From Rhodospirillales bacterium (GTDB lineage: Bacteria > Pseudomonadota > Alphaproteobacteria > Rhodospirillales > Defluviicoccaceae), in assembly GCA_016712375.1 (NCBI GenBank), contig JADJRE010000004.1:186001-250000 (forward strand): DNA of 64,000 nt, given 5' to 3'. The notes under the pieces are model-generated. The model was given only the letters and a program-made list of their open reading frames with translations, did not search any database and was not told where the DNA came from. The number at the start of each line of letters is the position of its first letter. The first letter of the stretch is position 1. Shown here one piece after another: positions 19,605 to 29,201 of the stretch. The position numbers and the translations under genes are program-made.

Positions 19605-21893
19605 TTACCCAACTGAAGCTTGCCGGATGGCCCCGAGTGTCGACCTCTCCAATACCCACTGCTCGAAGCTGGCGGCGTCGACCGGCGGGCTGAAGAGGTA
19701 GCCTTGCGCTTCGCCGCAACCCCGCGACCGAAGAAATTCCAGCTGGCCCACCTGCTCCACCCCTTCTGCGACGACCTGCATCCCCAACTGGTGCCCAAGA
19801 GCGATCATCGCGCTGACAATCGCGACATCACCGGTGCCGCTGGCGAGATCGCTGATGAAAGACGTATCGATCTTCAACGTGCTGAGCTCGAACCGCCGCA
19901 AGTAACTGAGCGACGAGTAGCCGGTACCGAAATCGTCGATCGAAATCTTGATCCCGAGTTCCTTGATCTGGGCGAGCAACCGTGTGCTGAGCTTGGTGTC
20001 CTCCATCAGGACACTTTCTGAAAGCTCAAGTTCGATCAGGCGGGGGTCGAGCCCGCTATCGGCGATGACTTGTGCGAGGCGATCGGCTAGGAGGCGATGA
20101 CGGAACTGCACTGCGGAAAGATTGATCGAAACAACCAGCGGCGGCAGACCGGCGGCCTGCCACGCAGCGCTCTGGCGGCAAGCCTCATGCAGAACCCAGT
20201 CGCCGATCGGCAGGATCAGGCCGTTCTGCTCCGCCACAGGCACGAATTCGCCGGGCATGACCAGCCCCTCGTCCGGCTGGTTCCACCGAAGCAGCGCCTC
20301 CATGCCGACCACCTCGAGGCTCCGCGTATTCACCCGGGGTTGGTAGAATAAAGTAAATTCGCCGCGATCGAGTCCCCTGCTTAGTTTAGACTCGATAAAG
20401 AACCGACGAGCAGCGCGTACGCGCATGGCCTCGGAGAAGAAGCGATGGCAATTACGCCCCTGCTCCTTACCGTGGTACATCGCCATGTCGGCATGCTTGA
20501 GAAGTGTTTTAGCAGACGTGCCGTCGTCCGGGTAAACGCTGATGCCCATCGTGGCGGTGACGCATGTTTCCTCGTCAGCCAGGGCAATCGGCTCCGCCAG
20601 TGCCTTTGAAATGCGCTCGGCGACGATCGCGGCGTCGTCCGGGCTCTTGATCTTCGAAAGGATGACCACGAACTCGTCACCGCCCAGGCGGGAAACGGAT
20701 TCCTGGTCGGGCTCGGCCAGCAGGTTCTCGACGTCTCCCTCCCGCAACAGGACGTCACTCTTCCGGATGCAGCCGAGCAACCGCCGCGCCACCTCGCGCA
20801 GCAGGACGTCACCGCTGTCATGACCGAGAGTGTCGTTGATGCGCTTGAAGTTATCGACATCGAGGAAAAGTACGGCAAGGTGATGCCGATACCGCTCCGC
20901 CTGCGTCAACGCGTGGCCAAGCAACTCTTCCATCAGCAGGCGATTGGGTAGTCCGGTAACCACGTCGTAGTAAGCCAGGGAGCGGATGCGCGCTTCGGCT
21001 TCCCGGCGTTCGGTGATGTCGAACCAGCAGCCGACCAGTTCCTGCGCCTTGCCACAGGCGTGCCTGACGATTTTCATGCGATCGCTTACCCAGCGGTACT
21101 CGCCGGAAGCCATACGGAACCGATAGTCGATCGATAGTTCTTCGACCTCGTGAATATCCTTGAGGGCCTTATGCACTCTCGGCAGATCCTCACCATGCAC
21201 ACGGTCGATCCAGAACCTGGGATCAGCAAGAAAAGCCGCGGGATCCCAGCCGAACTGCGGCCGGATGTTTTCGCTGACGAATGCCGGCGAATGGTCGCGT
21301 GCCGGAGCCGAGCTGTAGATCACGACCGCTGTCGAGTTGATCACCTGCTCGAGCCTCTGCCGCGTCGCCTGCAGGGTTCGCTGTGCTGACCATTTCGCCG
21401 ACAGGGCATAGGCGACTTGACGCAACTCATTGGCGTGGAATGGCTTCTGGCAGTAGAGAAGCTTGTCGATCGGGGGCACCCGGGTGGCGATGTCTTCCGG
21501 CCGAAGGTCGGAAAACCCGGTAACGAAGACGATGTTGATCTCCTGGTCGAGTTTGCGGATGCGCTCGGCGGCCTCGACACCATCCGCGCCCGGCGGCATC
21601 CGCACATCGAGAAACGCAACGGCAAACGGTTTTCCGTCGCGGATCGACTCCTCGACCGCTCGGACCGCATCGTCTGCTTGCAGACAAAGGCACAGTGAGA
21701 AATCCGGCAGCCGCCGCTGGTCGGGCGCACCGCCGAAAAGCTCCGTTTCCAGATCAGCAATCCTCGCTCGCCGGGAATCGGCGTTCTCCGACTCGCCCGA
21801 GAGTACCGCCGCATAATCGTCGAGAATGCGCTGTTCATCGTCGGCGACGAGAATGCGCGTGCCGGAGAATTCTTTCTCTATGCCGTCGTTCAT
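19605..21893 (-). CDS. response regulator with PAS, GGDEF and EAL domains
   Basis: Domains in order: receiver (about 10-160; phosphoacceptor D96 in AFLDVRMPPG, Lys in CQKPF), PAS (about 180-300), GGDEF (about 310-470; GGDEF at 404-408) and EAL (about 490-745; EAL at 532-534, DDFGTGYSSL present). Both signature motifs are intact, so it could both make and degrade cyclic di-GMP. The receiver has an unusual insert of about 30 residues between its first and second strands, and the GGDEF domain also carries an insert before the signature. It begins 24 bases after the CHASE4 kinase gene, which is the natural phosphodonor. Confidence 0.93.
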   Translation of the reverse strand: MNDGIEKEFSGTRILVADDEQRILDDYAAVLSGESENADSRRARIADLETELFGGAPDQRRLPDFSLCLCLQADDAVRAVEESIRDGKPFAVAFLDVRMPPGADGVEAAERIRKLDQEINIVFVTGFSDLRPEDIATRVPPIDKLLYCQKPFHANELRQVAYALSAKWSAQRTLQATRQRLEQVINSTAVVIYSSAPARDHSPAFVSENIRPQFGWDPAAFLADPRFWIDRVHGEDLPRVHKALKDIHEVEELSIDYRFRMASGEYRWVSDRMKIVRHACGKAQELVGCWFDITERREAEARIRSLAYYDVVTGLPNRLLMEELLGHALTQAERYRHHLAVLFLDVDNFKRINDTLGHDSGDVLLREVARRLLGCIRKSDVLLREGDVENLLAEPDQESVSRLGGDEFVVILSKIKSPDDAAIVAERISKALAEPIALADEETCVTATMGISVYPDDGTSAKTLLKHADMAMYHGKEQGRNCHRFFSEAMRVRAARRFFIESKLSRGLDRGEFTLFYQPRVNTRSLEVVGMEALLRWNQPDEGLVMPGEFVPVAEQNGLILPIGDWVLHEACRQSAAWQAAGLPPLVVSINLSAVQFRHRLLADRLAQVIADSGLDPRLIELELSESVLMEDTKLSTRLLAQIKELGIKISIDDFGTGYSSLSYLRRFELSTLKIDTSFISDLASGTGDVAIVSAMIALGHQLGMQVVAEGVEQVGQLEFLRSRGCGEAQGYLFSPPVDAASFEQWVLERSTLGAIRQASVG

Positions 21894-21917
21894 CAGCGTA
21901 AACCTGTATCCGATCCG

Positions 21918-23785
21918 CTATTCGGCTATACGCAACAGTAAATGGAACGTTGCGCCCTGGCTGTGCCCGGCACTCTCCGCATATATTCTTCCAGACATCG
22001 CGGAAATACTGTTGGCGCACCAGTGTAATCCAGCGCCCCTCCGTGCTTGCTTCTTCGTTGAGAAGCCGCGCACGAAGATTGAAGCGAGCTGGTCCGGGTG
22101 GATGCCGATCCCATTGTCCCGCACCTGCAAATCGACGTACTGCACTCCGTCGACAGTCCGCGGAGAGGCCAGCACCTCAATTCTCGCAGTCGTTCCGCCG
22201 GCGGCGGCGACCGCTTCGATGGCGTTGACGAACAGGTTCTGCAGCACGTGCTTGAGGATGAAACGAGCCGACGCAACCGTCGGCTGCTCCGGCACGAGGG
22301 GATCAACTTCAAGCTCAACTTCGATGTCTGGGAAGGAGGGCACCATCGCGATCGCCTCCTGAACACAGGCAGCGATGGAAACCGGCTGGATCGAGAGCCA
22401 ACGCGGCTGAAGCGGTCCAGATCCCCGAGGACGTCCTCCACCCGCAGAAGATCCTGCAACACCAGGGCCAATTGCCCCCCGACCTCCGATTGCGTTTCGC
22501 GCATGTTGTCGAACGACAGGGCGAGGTAGGCGGAGATCTTTGATCGGCGGTCGGGCGGGGTCTGCCCCGAGCCGATCTCGGCAAAGGCGGCATCAACGTG
22601 CTTGTCAGTCCGTTCGATCACCCGCTCGCGCAGCCGCTCAACCCGGGTATTTACCGGCATCAGCTGATTGCGCAGATTATGCAGAACGCCGTAGGCCATA
22701 TGAGCAACACCGGACTGATACGAGTGGTCGAGAAGCCGGTCGCGCGCTTCCGCCAGACGCGCCAGCATCCGGTCGAATTCCCGGGCAAGGATGCCAATCT
22801 CATCCCGGCGCGGCAGGCCTATGCGGCGTTCTGGCGTGCCCTCCGCCTGGATCTCGACAACGTGCCGGGTGAGGCTGACAAGCGGCCCCACCAACAGCCA
22901 TTGCAGCAGGACCGTCAGCACCGCCATCACCAGGATAGCGGTTAGCGCCAGTCCGCCGAGCGACGCGGATAAGACGCGATGGCCGATCTGAGAGAGGTCC
23001 CGTTTAACGGTCGCTGTCGCCAGCAGGATCGGACGACCTCGAAGGTCCTTGATCAGCGAATAGGCGAGAAGCTGATCGTCGGCCGTTTCCTGCGTCAAGA
23101 CCGGTTCGTCCGACCGCAGGAGGCGTTCATAGGCCTCGCCAGCCGCCCCTGACAGACCTTCAACGGGCGTAAGGGTGAAATCGACCTTTATGCGGTCCTT
23201 GATGCTGGCGACCAGATCGTCATCGATGAAGCGGCCGAGGATAAATGTTCCGACAGCGGGACCTTCCCCGTTTGTCTTGACGATTGGTCGAGAAGAAAAC
23301 AGCGCTGGTCGGTCCGGGGTCGACATGATCCCGGTGATGTTGGTTGCGTCATTCCTCAGCGTCAGCAACGAGCCATCGTCGGCGAGCGCGGCGAGCTTCC
23401 ATTCAGCCTGCCGGGTGCGGCCAGCGCTACGATCATAAACGACGGCGAAAAGTCGGGTCTTCTTCGTGTCGTAAATCTCGACAATATCGAGGCGTAGATT
23501 TTGCAGAGTTTCGACGGCGAGGTTGCTGACCGGGTACGATTTGTAGCTGCCTTTTGCGTATCGATAGCTGTCGTCCCAACTCGAATAATCCCATAACGTC
23601 TTGTCGACGTCCTCGATCTCGGAATTGATGGCTTCCATGACACGCTGCACGTCACGCGCCGCGGCTTGCTGCTCCAATTCGAGAAAGGTCGGGAAAACGA
23701 GCGTTTTCAGCACAAAGAAGTTGGCAAGCGCCGTCGCCAGCAGCGAGAAGGCGATGGCGCTCAACACCTTGCCGCGGATCTTCAT
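21918..23785 (-). CDS. CHASE4-domain sensor histidine kinase, frameshifted
   Basis: A membrane sensor kinase of about 620 residues. TM1 is at about 9-30, a periplasmic CHASE4-like domain follows (DKTLWDYSSWDDSYRY), TM2 is near 276-300, then HAMP. The H-box is GVLHNLRNQLMPV (H369). The ATPase domain is in another frame: NAIEAVAAAGG (N box), DNGIGI (G1) and AGLHWCANSISAMSG (G2). The shift is near 22405; SIQPVSIAACVQEAIAMV fits the join. The H-box/ATPase type resembles kinases that use atypical dimerisation domains. It is the first gene of a probable four-gene operon whose second product is its likely regulator partner. Confidence 0.85.
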
Positions 23786-24128
23786 CGCCGCTGTCCAGTC
23801 GTTGCTTGGAAGCGGATCGAGCGGCGCGGGCTCAGGATTTGTGTGTTCGTTTCACCGGGAGCGGGTGATCGGCTTGCCGCCGAATTTTCGGCGACCGCAG
23901 CCCTACTGGTCGGCGTGTCTCCCAATGCACAGTTCTGAAGCCGCTTCGTGCGCCGCACCGGTACCTCCGCGGCAGGCGACAAGAGGGCTTACTCTCTCAG
24001 CCTGCCTTCCGGAGCATGCACGCCGAAGGTTAACAACTGATTGCGCGACGGCGCTGGCCAGACGAGTCACTGCAGCGCACGAGCCGACCAGGCCGCAACC
24101 GCAATGCCCGTTGATGAAGGGCGGGTCC
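23786..24128. other. intergenic region upstream of the CHASE4 kinase
   Basis: No coding region, hairpin with T-run or confident promoter is seen. It should hold the promoter of the four-gene signalling operon. The convergent GFA gene ends at its right side. Confidence 0.3.
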
Positions 24129-24614
24129 CTAGCGAACCAGCTTAAGCCGTTCGTGCCATTGCGCGATGGATTCGTCCGGGTACTCACTGAACGTCTTGTC
24201 GTTCCCTCCAGCCTGCGGGACGACCCACGAGGCCTTTGAGTCGAGCATCAGGTGGGTGCGTTCGGGCGGCACCGGGAGGTCGGTGTCGATCGCCGAGGCG
24301 AAGGGATGCACCAGGTCCGGCCACCGCGGATCCCAGCACCACAGCATGCTGCCGCAGACACCGCAGAACCGCCGTTCCAGCGGGCTCAGCGCCCAGCGAC
24401 CGGCATCGCCTTCGATCTTTGCCTGATAGACGCGGATATGCTCCTGGCCCTGCACCTTCAACGAATCGAACCGTCCGCTTAAATTGATGGCGAATCCACC
24501 GCCACCTGCGGTTTTCCGACAGATCGAGCAATAGCAGAGGTTAAAGGGATAAGGATGCTCAGACTCGACGGAAAAGCGTACAGCCTGGCAGTGACATGAA
24601 CCCTTGAGTAACAC
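24129..24614 (-). CDS. GFA-family zinc protein
   Basis: The 161-residue product is a GFA-domain protein, the family of glutathione-dependent formaldehyde-activating enzyme. Zinc ligands visible are GSCHCQAVRF, CYCSIC and FCGVCGS, the usual CxC, CxxC and CxxC pattern. Most family members do not have formaldehyde activity, and their role is unknown. A short frame of uncertain reality ends four bases before its start. Confidence 0.88.
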   Translation of the reverse strand: MLLKGSCHCQAVRFSVESEHPYPFNLCYCSICRKTAGGGGFAINLSGRFDSLKVQGQEHIRVYQAKIEGDAGRWALSPLERRFCGVCGSMLWCWDPRWPDLVHPFASAIDTDLPVPPERTHLMLDSKASWVVPQAGGNDKTFSEYPDESIAQWHERLKLVR

Positions 24615-24617
24615 AGC

Positions 24618-24743
24618 TCAACTCCTCGGTGCGAACGGACGATACAGGTTGTCGAACACCAACGGCACCCGATCGATCCAGATGGCGTCGTTTTTCACTG
24701 CACCTTCGATATCATCGAGCAGGATGTGGGCGCTCCAGATCAT
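24618..24743 (-). CDS. short ORF or gene remnant upstream of the GFA gene
   Basis: A minus-strand frame of 41 residues starts MIWSAHILLDD, continues through AIWIDRVPLVFDNLYRPFAP and ends four bases before the GFA start. The same frame stays open upstream to a TAG near 24803 (AHDPDAAHQCRSYRPC) without a usual start codon. Its residue composition looks protein-like. It may be the tail of a truncated gene. No family is recognised. Confidence 0.35.
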   Translation of the reverse strand: MIWSAHILLDDIEGAVKNDAIWIDRVPLVFDNLYRPFAPRS

Positions 24744-24847
24744 GCACGGCCGATAGCTTCGGCATTGATGGGCCGCATCAGGGTCGTGAGCGACTGCGAA
24801 CGTCTGCTATTCTCTGTAGGAAAAGTGCAGCGGTTGGGTAAACCTTA

Positions 24848-27457
24848 ATGCCAGTAAAGCGCGCAATTCGCCGGGCGACGACGGCGGGTCGCTTGATCGT
24901 CGTCGTGCTGATGCTGCTTCTGTGTACGGTTATCGGCACGATATGGCTGGTGTTCGCGAACGCCCGGCAAGCGCGCGACGACGTAATCGCAATCTACGAG
25001 CAGCGCGGCGTCGCCAGCGACCTGCTGTCTGCCATCCAAGACGCGGAGAGCGCAAAGCGAGCATATCTGCTGACCGGCAACCCGGAGTACTTCGCCTCCT
25101 ACGAGGCGGCGATCAGGCGGGTTCAGCCCCTGCTTGACGCGCTGACCCGCGTCGGCGGGACGGCTTGGCCGAACGGCAGCATCAACCAACTGCCCCTCCT
25201 GGTTCACAGCAAGCTCGACGAACTGGCCGAGACGATTCGGCTGGCAAAGGCCGGCCGGGCCGAGGATGCCTTTTCCCGCGTGCAAGGCGAAGGCAGGCGG
25301 CTGATGGACGACATTCGGCGGGTCCTCGCTGCGATCGACGAGGCGAGTCGCGCAGCGCTGGTCCAACGCACCGCCGCCTTCGAACGCGCGACACACCTTC
25401 GACTGCTCGGCACCGTGCTAATCATCGCCCTGCTGTTCGCGGTGTTGATCGTTGCCGGCGTGTTGTTGTTTCGCGCGTTCCGGTTATTGCGCAACGCCGA
25501 AGCCCAGGCAGAGGCCAATGCCGAGCAGTTGCGCGTCAGCCTCGACAGTCTGAGCCAGGGGATCAGCGTATTTGACGCAGGCGCCTTGCTGGCCAGCTGG
25601 AACTCCTGCTTTGTCGAGCTCTTCTCGGTCCCTGCAGAGCTGTTGCGGGTTGGTACGCCCTACGCCGCGTTCGTCCGCCACGACTGGACGGACGAGGAAG
25701 GCGACTTCCTGGAGACGCCGCAGCAGCTGGCTGCTGCACCGCCGGAGGCGACCGTGCGATCGAACCCGGTGGTTTATGAACGAACGCGAAAGGACGGACG
25801 CACCTTTGAGCTGCGGCGCACGCCGGTTCCGTCTGGTGGCTTTGTCATCACCTATACCGACATCACGCAGCGCCTTTTGACGGAACACCAACTGCGGCAG
25901 TCCCAGCGGTTGGATGCAGTCGGCCAACTTACCGGAGGTATCGCCCACGACTTCAACAACCTGCTGACCGTGATCATCGGCAACCTCGAGCTGCTGCGGA
26001 AAAGGAGCGGCGACCTTACGCAAAGTCGCAGTATGGATATGGCCCTCGCGGCGGCCGAACGGGGCGCCAGCCTGACCCGTCAGATGCTCGCCTTTGCACG
26101 GCGGCAACCGCTTGAGCCGCGTCCGCTCGACGTCAACCGACTGCTTTCGGACGTCGGCGGCTTCCTCCAGCGCTCTTTGGGAGAGCACATCAAGCTTGAG
26201 ACGGTTACCTCCGCGGGTCTGTGGACAGTGTTTGCCGATCCGTCGCAACTGGAGAATGCAATCCTGAATCTCGCGCTTAACGCCCGTGACGCCATGCCGG
26301 AGGGCGGACAGCTCACCATCGAGGCGGCGAACGCGGAGCTCGATACCGCCTATGCCACCGCACATTCGGAAGTGAAGGCCGGCCCCTTCGTGATCATCGC
26401 GGTTACCGATACTGGCATCGGCATGCCGCCGGACGTCGTTGCACGCGTCTTCGAACCGTTCTTCACCACCAAGAGCGAGGGCAATGGATCCGGCCTGGGG
26501 CTATCCCAGGTATTCGGCTTCGTCAAGCAGTCCAACGGACACATCAAGATCTACAGCGAGGTCGGCAACGGCACGACAATCAAGCTCTACCTGCCACGGA
26601 CCACGCAGGCGGCGGTGCAGATCGCCCGTCCGCCGGAGGACGTTGTTGGGGGCGTCGAGACGGTGTTGGTCGTCGAAGACGACAGTGACGTCCGACATGT
26701 CGCTTTGACGCTGCTAGGCGAACTTGGGTATAGCTGTCTGCAAGCGTCGAATGCGCATCAGGCGCTGGAAATCCTCGCCGATCCGAAGAGCGCTGTGAAT
26801 GTGCTGTTCACCGACGTCATCCTGCCGGGCGGCATGCTGGGTCGAGAGTTGGCGAGGCGGGCGCAGTCGCTGAACCCGAAGCTGCGGGTTCTTTTCACCT
26901 CCGGCTATACGCGCAACGCCATCGTTCACAACGCTCGCGTCGACGAGGATGTCGTATTCCTCAGCAAGCCGTACAAGAAAGGCGAATTGGCGCGGAAGCT
27001 TCGGCAGGTGCTCGATGCTTCAGCCTTAGGCGAGAAGCCAGCGGTTGCGTCGGAGGCCTCCAAACTGGCGGAGGCGCCGACGGCGCGGAGCATTATCATC
27101 GTCGAGGATGAACTGATGGTGCTGTGGTTCGCGGTCGACCTGCTCAAGGAGCTCGGGCATGTGCCGATAGAGGCGACGACGGCCGCCGAGGCACTGGCCC
27201 TGCTCGACAACGGCGCCCCTCGGATCGATGCGATGGTGACCGATCTGGGACTGCCCGACCTGCGTGGCGACGCGCTGGTTCTGGAGGCGCGGGCTCGCCG
27301 CCCTGACCTTCCCGTCGTTATCGCCAGTGGCTATGGCCAGAAAAACATCGTGGGATTGTCCGGGCTCGAGCGCATTTCCTATCTAGAGAAGCCATACAAC
27401 GCGGACGCCTTGCGAGTGGCCCTAAGCAGCCTTGGCATTCCATCCGTCAACTCCTGA
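24848..27457 (+). CDS. hybrid sensor histidine kinase (CHASE3-PAS-HisKA-HATPase-REC-REC)
   Basis: An 869-residue membrane kinase. TM1 is at about 15-37, a CHASE3 domain at about 38-185 (AESAKRAYLLTGNPEY), TM2 at about 187-210, a PAS domain of the PAS_7 type at about 225-345, HisKA with H367 in GGIAHDFNNLLT, and HATPase with NLALNARDAMPEGG and GNGSGLGLSQVFGF. Two receivers follow (about 605-720 and 742-860), with phosphoacceptor Asp in LFTDVILPGG and MVTDLGLPDL. It is intact. No separate output gene is adjacent, so its partner is unknown. The ribosome site before ATG 24848 is weak. Confidence 0.93.
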   Translation: MPVKRAIRRATTAGRLIVVVLMLLLCTVIGTIWLVFANARQARDDVIAIYEQRGVASDLLSAIQDAESAKRAYLLTGNPEYFASYEAAIRRVQPLLDALTRVGGTAWPNGSINQLPLLVHSKLDELAETIRLAKAGRAEDAFSRVQGEGRRLMDDIRRVLAAIDEASRAALVQRTAAFERATHLRLLGTVLIIALLFAVLIVAGVLLFRAFRLLRNAEAQAEANAEQLRVSLDSLSQGISVFDAGALLASWNSCFVELFSVPAELLRVGTPYAAFVRHDWTDEEGDFLETPQQLAAAPPEATVRSNPVVYERTRKDGRTFELRRTPVPSGGFVITYTDITQRLLTEHQLRQSQRLDAVGQLTGGIAHDFNNLLTVIIGNLELLRKRSGDLTQSRSMDMALAAAERGASLTRQMLAFARRQPLEPRPLDVNRLLSDVGGFLQRSLGEHIKLETVTSAGLWTVFADPSQLENAILNLALNARDAMPEGGQLTIEAANAELDTAYATAHSEVKAGPFVIIAVTDTGIGMPPDVVARVFEPFFTTKSEGNGSGLGLSQVFGFVKQSNGHIKIYSEVGNGTTIKLYLPRTTQAAVQIARPPEDVVGGVETVLVVEDDSDVRHVALTLLGELGYSCLQASNAHQALEILADPKSAVNVLFTDVILPGGMLGRELARRAQSLNPKLRVLFTSGYTRNAIVHNARVDEDVVFLSKPYKKGELARKLRQVLDASALGEKPAVASEASKLAEAPTARSIIIVEDELMVLWFAVDLLKELGHVPIEATTAAEALALLDNGAPRIDAMVTDLGLPDLRGDALVLEARARRPDLPVVIASGYGQKNIVGLSGLERISYLEKPYNADALRVALSSLGIPSVNS

Positions 27458-27523
27458 CAGAGGGAGGATGACGTTTCTTTTCCGGGATCCTCTCTCCCCT
27501 TCCTCGCTGCCGCCGCCTAGAGA

Positions 27524-28347
27524 TTGTGCGGCCATGGTTGCGGGGATGGCCTGCGCTGGAACTATCGCGTGACGACCGGCAGCGGCCCCCTTCTCGCGGC
27601 TGACGAGCCGCCGGCTTGGGAGGTGGACCATGCCCACGGCAAGGGAACCGCCGTCATCGTTTGCGATCACGCCTCGAACCGCGTTCCCCGCGGGTTGAAG
27701 CTTCTCGGCCTGGGCGAGGCGGCTCTTGCCAGCCACATCGCTTGGGACCCGGGCGCAGCGGAGGTGGCGCGAGCGCTGGCAGAGCATCTGGCGGCGCCGC
27801 TGGTGACGAGCGGTTATTCCCGCCTCGTCATCGATTGCAACCGGCCGCTGGCCAGCGAAGGGTCGATCGCCGCCACCAGTGACGGCATTGTCGTGCCCGG
27901 CAACCAGTTGGTCGATGCGGGCGAGCGCGCGCGGCGCGCGGCGACGCTGTTTCATCCCTATCATCATGCGATCGCCGACGTGCTGGACAGGCGCGTCGTC
28001 GACGGACTGCCGAGCGTGCTGCTCAGCGTCCACAGCTTTCCCCCGAGCTGGACGGTCAGCGCCGCCCCTGGGACATCGGGTTCGCCTACGGACGCGATCC
28101 TCGGCTGGCGTTGCTGCTGCTCGAAGCGTTCACCTGCCATGGCGGACTGGTTGTCGGCCACAACCAGCCCTACGATATCGACGACAGCATCGACTATACA
28201 ATCCCGGTACATGGTGAGCAGCGAGGACTGCCACATGTGCTGATAGAGATCCGACAGGATTTGCTAACGACGCCGACTGCACGCGCGCAATGGGCAGCGC
28301 GGCTCGCCGCCGCCTACCGACGGAGCGAGCCGTCGTTGCTGAGTTGA
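27524..28347 (+). CDS. N-formylglutamate amidohydrolase family protein, frameshifted
   Basis: About 260 residues of the FGase (HutG-like) family. Motifs are VIVCDHASNRVPRGL, IAWDPGAAEVARAL, VIDCNRP and LLSVHSF. One base is missing near 28041 in TTTCCCCC (expected TTTACCCCC), and after restoring it the frame reads TPELDGQRRPWDIGFAYGRD and continues to AAYRRSEPSLLS. Members hydrolyse N-formylglutamate or act on related N-acyl amino acids. No hut genes are nearby. The 3' end overlaps the convergent transglutaminase gene by 34 bases. A GTG at 27569 is an alternative start. Confidence 0.85.
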
Positions 28348-29156
28348 GCCGTCGCCACCTCGTCGGTCCAGACCTTGAAACCGGCGAGGGTGTTCGGGCC
28401 GAAGGTGCTGCTGATCGCCACGTCGGAGGCGTCCCGACCGCGGGCGATCAGCACCCGCCCGATCCTGGGAGTGTTGTTGCGCGCATCGAAGGTGTACCAG
28501 CGCCCGCCGAGAAAAACCTCAAACCAGGCGGAGAAGTCCATCGGATCGGCGGAGGGAGGTACACCGATGTCGCCCAGATAGCCGGTGCAGTAGCGCGCTG
28601 GAATGTTCAGACAGCGGCAGAAGGCAATTGCAAGGTGAGCATAGTCGCGGCAGACGCCCTTGCCTTCGTTGAACGCTTCCATTGCGGTCTTCGTCGCCCG
28701 CGCATGCTCATAGCCGAACACGATATGACGGTGCACGAAGTCGCATATGGCCTGCACCCGGCCCCAGCCTAGCGGCGCGCTACCAAACAGCGACCAGGCG
28801 GCTTCGGAGAGGCGATCCGTCTCGCAGTAGCGGCTGCCCAGCAGATAGACGAGGCTCTCTTCCGGCAGGTCCTGGATAAGATGCTGCACCGCGTTCGGCA
28901 CAACGACGTCCGGCTGTCCGCTGTCCCGGATGATCGAGTCCGTGAACAGACGGATGCGTCCCGCAGGCGCCACGATGCGGGTGCACCAGTTGCCAAAGCC
29001 GTCACGATAGCCCACGAGCGGGATCGAAGGATCAGTGATGAGGTGGTCGGGGACGGCAAGATCGGAGACGCGGGTATAATGGATATTCAGCGTCAGGATC
29101 ATCGGCGTCGGCTGCGGACAGTCGTAGATCAGCTCATAGCCGAGTCGGATGTACAT
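28314..29156 (-). CDS. transglutaminase-like cysteine protease-fold protein
   Basis: The 280-residue product has the N-terminal beta domain and transglutaminase core of the family often found with Anbu. The catalytic Cys is in GKGVCRDYAHLAIAFCR. The histidine position is unusual: the family pattern HAWxE reads FSAWFEVFLGG here, with Ser replacing His. The Asp region is YTFDARNN. Either another His serves or the protein is not a peptidase. It lies 45 bases after Anbu on the same strand, a pairing seen widely in proteobacteria, so the two probably act together. Confidence 0.88.
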   Translation of the reverse strand: MYIRLGYELIYDCPQPTPMILTLNIHYTRVSDLAVPDHLITDPSIPLVGYRDGFGNWCTRIVAPAGRIRLFTDSIIRDSGQPDVVVPNAVQHLIQDLPEESLVYLLGSRYCETDRLSEAAWSLFGSAPLGWGRVQAICDFVHRHIVFGYEHARATKTAMEAFNEGKGVCRDYAHLAIAFCRCLNIPARYCTGYLGDIGVPPSADPMDFSAWFEVFLGGRWYTFDARNNTPRIGRVLIARGRDASDVAISSTFGPNTLAGFKVWTDEVATAQLSNDGSLRR

Positions 29157-29201
29157 GAGTAGCCTTTCGGTCGTGGCGAAATGAAACGAGGGATCACGTC
29201 C

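Noticed and set aside
23903..24187. Minus-strand frame of 94 codons between the CHASE4 kinase and GFA genes
   Set aside because: It has no family resemblance, overlaps the GFA 3' end and lacks a ribosome site.
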